Positions 34,961-42,996 of a stretch of 64,000 bases of DNA are shown in pieces. Positions within the stretch are counted from its first letter, which is position 1, and every line of letters begins with the position of its first letter. The translations under genes and the position numbers were made by a program. The notes under the pieces are model-generated. The model was not told the origin of the DNA. It did not search any database and saw nothing but the letters and a program-made list of their open reading frames with translations. Source of the stretch: Anaerolineales bacterium (lineage in GTDB: Bacteria > Chloroflexota > Anaerolineae > Anaerolineales > UBA11858); NCBI GenBank assembly GCA_028278545.1, contig JANQED010000033.1, positions 102,344 to 166,343 of the forward strand, given 5' to 3'.

Positions 34961-36130
34961 ATGCACTTTGATTCGAGAATCAACCGCCCTACCATCACCA
35001 CGAACGATGTAGTGCGACCCACACTCATCGAGGTGGATTTGAGTCGCTTGGCCGAGAATTATCATGCCATTCGTGAGCAGATTGGCTCGGCAAAGATCAT
35101 GCCCATTTTGAAGGCCAACGCTTATGGGCATGGACTGGTGGAAGTAGCCCGTTTGGTGGAGTCGCTGGGGGCGGATTATTTGGGCGTGGCTGTCCTCGAA
35201 GAGGGCATCTTGCTCCGCGAGAAGGGCATCCAGATGCCCATTCTGGTGTTGGGAGGGATTCTGGGAAACCAGGTGCCCTACTTCTTGAAGTATGACCTGA
35301 CCATTACAGCCTCGTCCATCGAGAAACTCTGGCAGGTGGACGAGATCGCTGAACAGTTGGGTTCGAAGGCCAAAGTGCACCTCAAGATCGATACCGGCAT
35401 GGAGCGCATTGGCGTGCATTACTATAATGCCGGCGGGCTGCTGGAAGCCTCCGTGAAATGTAAGCATACGGATGTAGAGGGAATCTTCTCTCATTTTGCC
35501 AACGCCGATGCTGCTGATCTCAGTCATGCCCGGTTGCAGGTCGAGCGTTTCGAAGAGGTTTTGAGCTTTTATGAGAAGCACAGCTTACCAGCGCCCCGCC
35601 TACGACATATGGCTAACTCGGGAGCGATCTTGCAGCTTCCCGAAGCCTATTTTGACATGGTGCGGCCGGGTCTGATGCTGTATGGTGTTTACCCTTCCCC
35701 AGAGGTGGCGCGCACGGTAGCACTGCGCCCGGCTTTGAGCTGGAAGTCGCGCGTGGTTTACTTCAAGGTGATCAAACCTGGGCATCCCGTGGGCTACGGC
35801 TCGACCTGGCAGAGCGATCACATGGTTAGGGCAGTGACTGTGCCTTTAGGCTACGGTGATGGCTATTTTCGGTCGATGTCGCACAAGGCCCAGGTGCTGA
35901 TCCGCGGAAAGCGCTACCCGGTAGTGGGGCTCATCTCTATGGACCAGATTGTGGTCAATATCGAGTGGCAGAGCGCCTACAATGATGATGAGGTGGTGCT
36001 GATTGGCGAGATGGGGGATGAAGCCGTAACGGTGGAAGAACTAGCTGAATGGGCGGGTACCATCCCTTACGAGATTTTGACCAATATCAACACGCGCGTC
36101 CCAAGGGTATATATTGAGCGTCAAGCATAA
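34961..36130 (+). CDS. alr: Alanine racemase
   Basis: Interconverts L- and D-alanine with PLP, supplying D-Ala for peptidoglycan. Of 389 residues, Lys51 in ILKANAYGHG holds PLP and Tyr279 in VGYGSTW is the opposite catalytic base; the PLP-phosphate loop and the RPGLMLYG block are present, as is the C-terminal barrel with LISMDQI. The first 20 residues before PTLIEVDLSRL are a short extension, normal for an ATG at 34961 with the promoter right in front. A nucleotidyltransferase follows after its own -10 box. Confidence 0.96.
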   Translation: MHFDSRINRPTITTNDVVRPTLIEVDLSRLAENYHAIREQIGSAKIMPILKANAYGHGLVEVARLVESLGADYLGVAVLEEGILLREKGIQMPILVLGGILGNQVPYFLKYDLTITASSIEKLWQVDEIAEQLGSKAKVHLKIDTGMERIGVHYYNAGGLLEASVKCKHTDVEGIFSHFANADAADLSHARLQVERFEEVLSFYEKHSLPAPRLRHMANSGAILQLPEAYFDMVRPGLMLYGVYPSPEVARTVALRPALSWKSRVVYFKVIKPGHPVGYGSTWQSDHMVRAVTVPLGYGDGYFRSMSHKAQVLIRGKRYPVVGLISMDQIVVNIEWQSAYNDDEVVLIGEMGDEAVTVEELAEWAGTIPYEILTNINTRVPRVYIERQA

Positions 36131-36213
36131 AGCCTGGAACTTGGCCCCTTCCATTTTGCGCATCCCGTTTTCCTCCCCGCTTTTATGTTATACTCCGCCT
36201 CAAGAGGTTTGTA

Positions 36214-36735
36214 ATGCAAGCGCTTACTTTTTGGAAGGCGGTTACAGTGGACCAGGCTAACCTCCTCGAGCGGTTGATTGCGCTCTTAGATGAGCATGCG
36301 ATCCAGTATTGTGTTATCGGTGGTCAAGCTGTAAATGCCTATGTTGAGCCTTTGGTTAGCTTAGACTTGGATTTAGTTGTTGCCGTTGATCAAATTGAGC
36401 TCGTTGAAAACATCTTTTCTCAAACGTTTCAGGTCAGGCGCTTTCCTCACAGCATCAACGTTTCATTGAAAGGCTCTGACCTTAGGGTGCAGATACAAAC
36501 TGACCCACGCTACGCTAATTTTGTCGAGCGATGTGAGGAAAGAGAGATTTTGGGTTTGACCATGCCAGCAGCGAGCGTTGAGGATGTGCTCCAAGGAAAA
36601 GTCTGGGCAGCGCTTGACGTCGATAGACGGGTGAGTAAGCGCCAAAAAGACCTGGCCGATATCGCGCGTCTTGTGGAAGCGTATCCTGATTTGCGAGATA
36701 ACGTTCCTGATGAGATTTTGTCTCGATTGTTTTGA
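36214..36735 (+). CDS. AbiEii-like nucleotidyltransferase
   Basis: A 173-residue protein with the minimal nucleotidyltransferase core: helix, then YCVIGGQAVNAYVEP and SLDLDLVV with metal ligands Asp51 and Asp53, and a following helix/strand (LRVQIQTDPRY). The family includes AbiEii/MNT toxins that transfer nucleotides to tRNA or to proteins, but no antitoxin-like partner is adjacent, so it is an orphan. A TATACT box lies at 36189-36194 and AAGAGG 8 bases before the ATG. It abuts the next gene. Confidence 0.8.
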   Translation: MQALTFWKAVTVDQANLLERLIALLDEHAIQYCVIGGQAVNAYVEPLVSLDLDLVVAVDQIELVENIFSQTFQVRRFPHSINVSLKGSDLRVQIQTDPRYANFVERCEEREILGLTMPAASVEDVLQGKVWAALDVDRRVSKRQKDLADIARLVEAYPDLRDNVPDEILSRLF

Positions 36736-37245
36736 GTGAGCATGGTGCCCCAAGAGTACCGTCCCGAATTGATCCCCCGTAAAGGGGAACGGATTGCCTG
36801 GCTACTGTTGATTCTGTCGCTGGTGTACCTGGGCGTTGCGCTTTGGAGCGATCATGGGATAACCTGGCTGCCAGCGATATTTGTGGCGCTGATGTTCCTG
36901 TCTGCGGGGAGCATCACCCTGGGTAATTGGGTAGATCGCAAGACCGTATTGCGGCTGGACGCCGAGGGAGTCAGTTTCAGCAACGGGCTGCGAAATGTCT
37001 CCTTGACCTGGAAAGATATCCGGGAAGTGCGGGTGCTGGATTCTGCCTGGGGGCACAGGGTTCAGGTTCGGGGCCCAGCCACCAGCTTTGCTTTCCGGAC
37101 GTTGGGCGAAGTCTTCATGCAGGGTGAGCTCAAAGGGCGCATGGGATTCGCCGACGGCGAGTCCATCTTAAAGAAAATATTGGAAGTGAGCGGTCTTCGG
37201 GAGATTGAAGCTACAGAGAAAGTTCGCTATTATGCCCATTCGTAG
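36736..37245 (+). CDS. Hypothetical membrane protein with PH-like domain
   Basis: A 169-residue protein: two transmembrane helices at about 20-36 and 43-62, then a beta-rich cytoplasmic domain (KTVLRLDAEGVSFSNGLRNV, LTWKDIREVRVLDSAWGHRV) of the bacterial PH/YdbT-like kind, with a C-terminal helix. The start is GTG 36736 directly after the previous stop, or ATG 36742. Translational coupling with the nucleotidyltransferase is likely, but no functional link is evident. A terminator follows. Confidence 0.72.
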   Translation: MSMVPQEYRPELIPRKGERIAWLLLILSLVYLGVALWSDHGITWLPAIFVALMFLSAGSITLGNWVDRKTVLRLDAEGVSFSNGLRNVSLTWKDIREVRVLDSAWGHRVQVRGPATSFAFRTLGEVFMQGELKGRMGFADGESILKKILEVSGLREIEATEKVRYYAHS

Positions 37246-37285
37246 GAGCGGAGCGGCTTGAGCGACAGCTACCCGGTCCTACGTG

Positions 37286-37310
37286 CGCCCTCCAATCCGA
37301 GGGCGTTTTC
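37286..37310 (+). terminator. Terminator before tyrS
   Basis: CGCCCTC (37286-37292) pairs with GAGGGCG (37299-37305) over CAATCC, followed by TTTTC. It ends the preceding unit just before the tyrS ribosome site; I see no T-box leader, so control of tyrS by uncharged tRNA is not supported. Confidence 0.75.
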
Positions 37311-37325
37311 TTTGCGGAGGTTGAT

Positions 37326-38555
37326 ATGAACAAAAGGGAATTATCGATTGATGATCAGGTCGCCCTGTTGATGCAGGGCACCGAGTACGGCGATGAACAG
37401 CTCAAGCAGGCCATGGCTGGTGAGTTGATGGAGCGACTGGTCGAAGCGGAAAAGGAAGGACGCCCATTGCGGGTTTACTGTGGGTACGATCCGACTTCCA
37501 CAGACCTGCACCTGGGGCACACCATCACCATGCGCAAGCTGCGCCAGTTCCAGGAACTGGGTCACGAAGTGACTTTTCTGATTGGCAGTTACACTGCCCT
37601 GGTTGGCGACCCCTCCGACAAGAACCGGGCGCGCCCAATCCTGACCGAGGAGCAGGTAGCTGAAAACGCCCGAACCTATGCCGAACAGGCCTTCCGAGTG
37701 CTCGACCGCGAAAAGACAATCGTGCGCTACAACGGCGAGTGGCTATCGGAGCTATCCCTGGTAGAACTGATCCGCCTGGGGCAGAACTTCACCGTGCAGC
37801 AGTTCTTGGCGCGTGAGAACTTCGCTAAAAGACTTCAGTCTGAAGAACCGATTTACTTACATGAGACCTTCTACGCGCTGATGCAGGGCTACGACGCTGT
37901 GGCCATGGAGACGGACGTTCAAGTGGGAGGCACCGACCAGCTTTTCAATATCATTGTGGCAGGGCGCAAGCTGCAATCTGCGTTGGGCCAGAAACCCCTG
38001 GTGGGAATCATCATGGGCATTTTGCCGGGTACGGATGGCGTGCAGCGTATGTCGAAATCTACCGGGAATATCGTCCCCATCAACAGCGGCGCTGAGGATA
38101 TGTATGGCAAGGTCATGAGCGTGCCAGATGCTGCCATGGGCAATTTCTTCCGCCTGGCAACGCGTTGGTCGCCTGCTGAAATCGAGGCTGTTGAGGGCAA
38201 GCTGGCATCGGGTAAACTGCACCCGCGTGATGCCAAGATGGAACTGGCTCAGGAAATCACCACCATTTTCTATGGCGAGGATGCCGCCCGGGAAGCGGGA
38301 ATTGCCTTCGAGCGTGTCTTCCAAAAGGGGGATGTGCCCGAGGAGATGCCTGAATATAAATTACTCGCTGATCAGTCGGTGCTTGACGTTTTATCGGAGA
38401 GCGGCGTTGTGAGCAGCCGCGGCGAGGGGCGGCGCATGGTTCAGCAGAATGCCGTCAGCCTGGACGGCGAGAAGCTCACTGATATGCATGCGCCCTTCCC
38501 TGGCCCGGGGGTGCTGCGCGTGGGTCGGCGCAAATTCCTGCGGGTGGTTGAGTAG
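37326..38555 (+). CDS. tyrS: Tyrosyl-tRNA synthetase
   Basis: Charges tRNA-Tyr. The 409 residues have class I motifs HLGH (HIGH) in DPTSTDLHLGHTI and RMSKS (KMSKS), the tyrosine pocket VGGTDQLFNI, and a C-terminal S4-like RNA-binding domain (VSSRGEGRRMVQQNAVSLDG). The DPTSTDLHLGH form with an N-terminal helical extension marks the TyrZ-like long type. GCGGAGG lies 6 bases before the ATG. The gene stands alone between a terminator and a palindrome. Confidence 0.96.
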   Translation: MNKRELSIDDQVALLMQGTEYGDEQLKQAMAGELMERLVEAEKEGRPLRVYCGYDPTSTDLHLGHTITMRKLRQFQELGHEVTFLIGSYTALVGDPSDKNRARPILTEEQVAENARTYAEQAFRVLDREKTIVRYNGEWLSELSLVELIRLGQNFTVQQFLARENFAKRLQSEEPIYLHETFYALMQGYDAVAMETDVQVGGTDQLFNIIVAGRKLQSALGQKPLVGIIMGILPGTDGVQRMSKSTGNIVPINSGAEDMYGKVMSVPDAAMGNFFRLATRWSPAEIEAVEGKLASGKLHPRDAKMELAQEITTIFYGEDAAREAGIAFERVFQKGDVPEEMPEYKLLADQSVLDVLSESGVVSSRGEGRRMVQQNAVSLDGEKLTDMHAPFPGPGVLRVGRRKFLRVVE

Positions 38556-38559
38556 CTTT

Positions 38560-38622
38560 CAGGAACCCGGTTTTCTATCCCCTGCTGTGCGTCGGGCGAT
38601 TTGTGGAGAAACCGGGTTCCTG
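38560..38622. repeat. 14-bp inverted repeat after tyrS (AACCCGGTT family)
   Basis: CAGGAACCCGGTTT (38560-38573) and AAACCGGGTTCCTG (38609-38622), perfect inverted repeats 35 bases apart. The core AACCCGGTT also forms the terminator at 7791-7827. It may act as a terminator for tyrS and the convergent gene, and may belong to a dispersed palindromic family. Confidence 0.7.
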
Positions 38623-38648
38623 GGACTGTGCCTCAAAGGGGGATTGAC

Positions 38649-39119
38649 TTATTTCTGTTCCTCGTAAACCTCACCAGGGGTGGCCTCGATCAAGATGGTA
38701 TCGAGCGACCAACCCGAACCGGTGGTGTGGTAATTCCCCATGCCGCGCAAGGCGAAGCGTCCGCTACCGCGGGCGTACAGCCTGAGATGATCGCCCGTGA
38801 TCGCCACCGTGACCTGACTGCCGGAGACGAAGGCGTAGCCGTTGAATCCCCGGTAGTGGACCCAGCCGCTGGGGAATTCGTGCTTCACACCCGTGCCCTG
38901 GACATAGATGTACGCGTCACCTGCGGCATCGTAAATCCACAGGTCACCATTGCCAGTGACGGTGATGTTACCGTCTCCTTTGACGACCCCTTTGCCGGTT
39001 CCCCAGGCAGTTAAGGTTCCCGCCCCACCCCCGGAGGCTGCCAGAGCGACAGTAGGCAGAAGCAAAGCTGTGATGAGGCTGAGGATCAGCGCATGAATAA
39101 CGAAGCGTTTGATCTTCAT
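38649..39119 (-). CDS. Secreted Gly-rich beta protein, hypothetical
   Basis: A 156-residue protein with a signal peptide (cleavage likely after PTVALAA). The mature part is Gly-rich with short repeated strands (KGVVKGDGNITVTGNGDLWI, GSQVTVAITGDHLRLYARGS), suggesting a beta-helix or barrel. No lipobox and no catalytic motif. It is convergent with tyrS. Family unknown. Confidence 0.72.
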   Translation of the reverse strand: MKIKRFVIHALILSLITALLLPTVALAASGGGAGTLTAWGTGKGVVKGDGNITVTGNGDLWIYDAAGDAYIYVQGTGVKHEFPSGWVHYRGFNGYAFVSGSQVTVAITGDHLRLYARGSGRFALRGMGNYHTTGSGWSLDTILIEATPGEVYEEQK

Positions 39120-39307
39120 GATATTCTCCTTTGTGGTGATAAGTGATTGGTGTTTCGATTGTATGTCTGGCTGGTGATGAGTTTTTTATAGCGATGTAAG
39201 AGGACTGTAAAATCTCTGGGCGCTTCATTTGCCCCCTAAACTCTCTGCAACTTTCGCCCCTCGATCATTGTGCAGTTTGACAGAGACGATTGTATGCGGA
39301 GGTAAAC

Positions 39308-39484
39308 ATGCAAAAGCAAAAGAGTGCCTTCGGAAAAGCCGGGAATGTCAAAGAAAGCCTGGGTGCTTTCTTGATCTTGATGGAAGTGGAGAACTACAGG
39401 TTAGTACCATGCCCTACACGCGAAAGGAGGCACAGAATCCTGATCATGTTAATGGGTCTGTGCCTCCTAACTCTTAATTCTTAA
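39308..39484 (+). CDS. Doubtful small ORF
   Basis: 58 codons from an ATG with a good GGAGGT 5 bases upstream. The product begins MQKQKSAFGKAGNVKESLGA and ends by running through a hairpin and heptamer repeats. No family. It occupies most of an otherwise empty 399-base gap (39120-39518). The ribosome site is the only positive sign; it may equally be a decayed gene. Confidence 0.25.
   Translation: MQKQKSAFGKAGNVKESLGAFLILMEVENYRLVPCPTRERRHRILIMLMGLCLLTLNS
39425..39468. terminator. 12-bp hairpin in the tyrS-merR gap
   Basis: AGGAGGCACAGA (39425-39436) and TCTGTGCCTCCT (39457-39468), perfect pairing with a 20-base loop, directly followed by a T-rich heptamer array. Confidence 0.55.
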
Positions 39485-39503
39485 CCCTTATTCCCTTTAT
39501 TCT
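39469..39503 (+). repeat. Heptamer array downstream of the merR gene
   Basis: Five 7-base units: AACTCTT, AATTCTT, AACCCTT, ATTCCCT, TTATTCT. It lies between the hairpin and the 3' end of the MerR gene. Confidence 0.6.
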
Positions 39504-39518
39504 TGGCCCCCTGATTAG

Positions 39519-40280
39519 TTACTCCTTCCCTTCGCAGTAGAACTGGATCGCCTCACACAAGAATTCGGGGAATTCGGGGCTGAACTTCTCGAAGGTCGCC
39601 CGGAAGTCAGGGCTGTCCCGGTAAAGTTGTCCTAATCCACGCAGGATCGCCCAGGTTGGCTTGTAGAAATAACGCAAGTTCTGGTGCCACCTGGCTACAC
39701 CGGCTTGAACCTCGGGGGTATCAGCCGCAAGGCCCTTTTCCATGTTCTCGAAAATCTCAGTGTAGATTTCGCTGCCTTCTGCGATGATGGCTTTTTGCTT
39801 CTCTGGGGAATAGCTCTTCCAGTGCTTCATGGATTCATCCACCAGAACGGGGCCCCAGCGCCGGCGGGCTTCCTCGGCGTATATTTCTTGTTGTTCTTCG
39901 CTGAAACCGGCGAAGATGTCTTGCTTGTTCATTTCGATACCTCCATTTAGATAGTTGATCGTCTTATCGACGGTGCTGATCAGACGGTTCAGCCGCTCGA
40001 CCTGGGCCCTCAAAGCAGTTTTGTGGGCGCGTAATGCGTCTAGTACATCGAAATCGGGTTGATCCAAAAGTTCCTGGATCTTTTGCAAACTTAAACCCAT
40101 TTCCCGGTAAAAGAGGATTTGCTGCAAGCGCAGCATGGCCTCATCGTCGTAATAACGATAGCGGTTTTCACCATAGGATGATGGTTTGAGCAGTTTGATC
40201 TCATCGTAATAGTGCAGCGTGCGGGGGCTGATGCCCGCCAAATCAGCAAGTTGTTTTACGGTGTAGTACACCATGGTCAT
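39519..40280 (-). CDS. MerR family regulator with TipAS effector domain
   Basis: A 253-residue activator. The N-terminal winged helix reads YYTVKQLADLAGISPRTLHYYDE, with the MerR coiled coil after it (residues ~80-115). The C-terminal TipAS domain (from EMNKQDIFAGFSEEQQEIYA) binds thiopeptide-like or hydrophobic drugs in TipA. Its own promoter has the stretched 19-base spacer and dyad that MerR proteins twist open, so autoactivation on drug binding is expected. No drug pump is adjacent. The start at 40280 gives MTMVYYT; a later Met/Val is possible. Confidence 0.92.
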   Translation of the reverse strand: MTMVYYTVKQLADLAGISPRTLHYYDEIKLLKPSSYGENRYRYYDDEAMLRLQQILFYREMGLSLQKIQELLDQPDFDVLDALRAHKTALRAQVERLNRLISTVDKTINYLNGGIEMNKQDIFAGFSEEQQEIYAEEARRRWGPVLVDESMKHWKSYSPEKQKAIIAEGSEIYTEIFENMEKGLAADTPEVQAGVARWHQNLRYFYKPTWAILRGLGQLYRDSPDFRATFEKFSPEFPEFLCEAIQFYCEGKE

Positions 40281-40293
40281 GACCTCGTGACGA

Positions 40294-40324
40294 AGTTTAA
40301 ACTATGACGTTACGTTAATGTCAA
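40294..40324 (-). promoter_or_regulatory. MerR-type promoter with 19-bp spacer and dyad
   Basis: On the minus strand TTGACA (40319-40324), 19 bases, TAAACT (40294-40299). The spacer begins the dyad TGACATTAACGTAACGTCA, which is symmetric at 7 of 9 positions. Over-long spacer plus dyad is the standard target of MerR activators. Confidence 0.8.
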
Positions 40325-40357
40325 GGGGGAAAATGGGCAAATCCACGCAGTTTGCCG

Positions 40358-40377
40358 CCGAAATCAGGAGATTTCGG
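40358..40377. terminator. Small hairpin between the merR promoter and the SEDS-PBP gene end
   Basis: CCGAAATC (40358-40365) and GATTTCGG (40370-40377) with an AGGA loop. No T-tract; 32 bases downstream of the SEDS-PBP stop. Confidence 0.4.
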
Positions 40378-40409
40378 AATCCGGGACTCTGGCTAAAACG
40401 ATTTGTTAA

Positions 40410-42896
40410 TTAAGGGGTCAGCGCGTTCAGCAGTATTTCTTCCCCGATCTGCTCTGCTAAGGTGGGATTGACTTCTTCTAGCGCGATCACGAGGGCAATT
40501 GGTTCTTTTTCCCACGCTGAGGTCGTGCCGCCGATGTGCCAGGTCAGCGCCTCGTCGGTGGGGGTCAGGGTCAGATGCCAGGTGGGGGTGTTGGGGTCTT
40601 TCAGGGACTCGGTGATCGCCTGGGCATCTTTGGGAGTGAGGCGTTCAGCGGAGTCTCCTAAGGGGGGCAGCAGGACCCATGTTTCGTCAGGACTTTGATA
40701 GGCCTGGGCGATGTACGGCGCGGGTTGCAGTCCCTCGTTGCTCAAGGAGGCGGCCAGGAGCGCCACGGCCATGGGGCTGGCGACCCCCTCCTCAAGTGGT
40801 GAGCCGCTTTCGGGCAGGCGCAAAGGAACGGGGTTCAGCCAGGAGGCAGGTGCCCCGTCAGGGAACAGGATCAGCTCCAGGTTCCCGGTCGAATAGCGCC
40901 CCTGAACCGCACGATTGAGCAAGGGGGCGCGTTCATCTTCAATCAGCTGATCCCAAATATCATCCAACAGGTTGGGGTTGTAGGTTGGGTGGGAAGCCAT
41001 CGCCAGGACCTCGCCGCTGGCGGCGTTCAGTAGGACCACTGCGCCAGTGCGGTCAGCAAGCAGATCGTCGGCGGTCTGTTGCAGTTCCAGGTTGAGGGTC
41101 AGGCGCACGTCCAGGCCGGGAGGTGGCTGGCCGTAGAGCAGGTGATGGAACCAGATGGTGAGGGCGTCCTGGCCCTGGAGGCCGCGCAAGATGGGGTCGA
41201 GACTGGCTTCGAGGCCCGCCTGCCCGTAGATGGGGTGGTTGTATCCTAGAACAGGCCCGAGGGCAGGAGCCAGGGTTGTGCGAGTGAAATCTCCACTTTG
41301 GCCGGTGGTTTTGACGAGAGGGGCATTGCCGCGGTCGAGCAGCGCGCCGCGTGGGACGGAGCGGTCGGCGATGGCGCGGCGGGGGTTATCGGTGCGGGTG
41401 AGCAGGTCTGGGCCGCGCTGGTAGGACCACCAGCCGTTGACCAGGGCGGCGGCCGTGAGGCCAGCGAACAGCAGCAGGGTGAGGGGCAGGAGCGGTGCGC
41501 GGCGGGCAGGGTGCGGCAAGCGGGGAGTGGTGTGCGGGGAGCGGAGTGCGGGGAGCGAGGAGCGGTGAGCGGTGAGCGGTGGGGCGACTGAGGCGCCACG
41601 CTTCAAGCTCTCCCCAGCGCTGATGTGGAGCAGGAGCAGGAGGGCAATAAACGAGATGAGCAGCGATGACCCCCCATAGGAGACGAAGGGCAGGGTCACG
41701 CCGGTGAGGGGTAGCAAACGCAGGTTGCCGCCGATGATCAAAACACTCTGGGCCACCAGGTAAGCGGTCAGGCCGGCGGCCAAATAACGCGAGAAGGCGT
41801 CGCCAGCGCGTAACGCAGTGCGCATACCCCGGTGGAGCAAGAGCGCCAACAATACCAGAAATCCCAGCGCCCCCACGAGGCCGGTCTCTTCGACCATGGC
41901 AACGAAGACGAAGTCGGAATGGGCTACGGGCACTACGGAGGGGTTGCCCATGCCGGGCCCGCGGCCGAAGAGGCCCCCATTGGCGACTGCGATCAGGGAC
42001 TGCACGATCTGGTAGGAGCGTCCGCTGGGGTCAAGCCAGGGATTGAGCCAGGCATCTACGCGCAGACGCACCACATCGAAGAGGGTGTAACCTGCCAGGC
42101 CAGCCAACCCCAACCCCAGCACGCTGAAAACGGGAATCAGGCGCCAACCGAGGGCCAGATAGATCATCACCGAGTAGATGAAGATGAACAGCGAGGCCGT
42201 GCCCAGGTCGCGCTGCACGAGCAGGAGCAGCAGGGCGACGCCGGTCATGATGAGCGTGGGGATCAGGATGCGCAGCCTGGGGATATCTGGACGGGGAAGA
42301 GAGGCGTTGGATGCCGGGATGTTTGGGCGAGCGTTGAAGGCATATCCCCAGTCGGCGAAGAAGGCCCCCAGGTATACGATCAATAATAACTTGAGGGGCT
42401 CAGATGGCTGAAGGTATATGCCGCAGCAGCCCAACCACAGGCGAGGGCCGAAGCCCATTGGATTGGTTCCAAAGATCAAGGTCAGGGCGGAGAGCAGCAA
42501 GCCGCTGGTCAGCCAGAGATATTTATAGCGGCGCAACATCCTGAGCGGCGAAGTGAGGCGCATTCCAGGGACCAACACCGCCAGGGCAATGGCCAGCCAG
42601 AGCGTTTGACGGAGACCAAAGCGTGTGGTCAGTCGCCAGACGGTCAGCAGGCCCCAGCCTGTCAGCAGACTGACGATGGGCAGCAAGTAAGGGTCACGTT
42701 TGGGCAACAGCCGGGTGCTCTGGCGGTGGGCGATGGTGAAACCGACCAGCCAGACGAAGTAACCCAGCCAGTGACTCCAACGATAGTCAACCTCCCAAGA
42801 ACGCGCCACCACGGCGGGGGATAGAGTCAACCCCAAGGCATAGAATCCCAAGAATATGGCTGCCAATGCGAACAGGCGGCGTCCCGTTTTATCCAT
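40410..42896 (-). CDS. SEDS (FtsW/RodA) glycosyltransferase fused to a degenerate penicillin-binding domain
   Basis: An 828-residue fusion. Residues 1-430 are a SEDS polymerase: YLQPSEPLKLLLIVYLGAF, LVQRDLGTASLFIF, and VANGGLFGRGPGMGNP with HSDFVFVAMVEETG, the region with the catalytic Asp of RodA. A 25-residue Arg/Pro/Ser-rich linker (heptamer repeats) joins one more membrane helix and a PBP2-like module: RAIADRSVPRGALLDRGNAP, AGLEASLDPILRG, and TGAVVLLNAASGEVLAMASHP. The transpeptidase active site is gone: where SxxK should be it reads QGRYSTGNLELIL, the SxN segment is missing and KTG is GGT in WHIGGTTSAW. Probably an active polymerase with a dead PBP as built-in activator. Confidence 0.9.
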   Translation of the reverse strand: MDKTGRRLFALAAIFLGFYALGLTLSPAVVARSWEVDYRWSHWLGYFVWLVGFTIAHRQSTRLLPKRDPYLLPIVSLLTGWGLLTVWRLTTRFGLRQTLWLAIALAVLVPGMRLTSPLRMLRRYKYLWLTSGLLLSALTLIFGTNPMGFGPRLWLGCCGIYLQPSEPLKLLLIVYLGAFFADWGYAFNARPNIPASNASLPRPDIPRLRILIPTLIMTGVALLLLLVQRDLGTASLFIFIYSVMIYLALGWRLIPVFSVLGLGLAGLAGYTLFDVVRLRVDAWLNPWLDPSGRSYQIVQSLIAVANGGLFGRGPGMGNPSVVPVAHSDFVFVAMVEETGLVGALGFLVLLALLLHRGMRTALRAGDAFSRYLAAGLTAYLVAQSVLIIGGNLRLLPLTGVTLPFVSYGGSSLLISFIALLLLLHISAGESLKRGASVAPPLTAHRSSLPALRSPHTTPRLPHPARRAPLLPLTLLLFAGLTAAALVNGWWSYQRGPDLLTRTDNPRRAIADRSVPRGALLDRGNAPLVKTTGQSGDFTRTTLAPALGPVLGYNHPIYGQAGLEASLDPILRGLQGQDALTIWFHHLLYGQPPPGLDVRLTLNLELQQTADDLLADRTGAVVLLNAASGEVLAMASHPTYNPNLLDDIWDQLIEDERAPLLNRAVQGRYSTGNLELILFPDGAPASWLNPVPLRLPESGSPLEEGVASPMAVALLAASLSNEGLQPAPYIAQAYQSPDETWVLLPPLGDSAERLTPKDAQAITESLKDPNTPTWHLTLTPTDEALTWHIGGTTSAWEKEPIALVIALEEVNPTLAEQIGEEILLNALTP
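41511..41587 (-). repeat. Heptamer array encoding the SEDS-PBP linker
   Basis: Eleven 7-base units on the plus strand, for example GTGCGGG, GAGCGGA, GTGCGGG, GAGCGAG, then GAGCGGT three times. It codes for the Arg/Pro/Ser-rich stretch exactly between the SEDS and PBP parts. Confidence 0.85.
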
Positions 42897-42996
42897 GACG
42901 GCTATATTTTATCGGACAATGTGGAAAATGGGAGAGTTCGAGCCACAGCGAAGATGCCTTGATCCTTTGCACTGCGCTCGACGCGCTATTCTCAGC

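Noticed and set aside
37246-37325. T-box leader before tyrS
   Set aside because: There is a terminator hairpin, but no specifier loop or T-box sequence is visible in this short 80-base region.
41511-41587. Repeats considered as a CRISPR array
   Set aside because: Units are 7 bases, directly abutting and degenerate, with no spacers and no cas genes.
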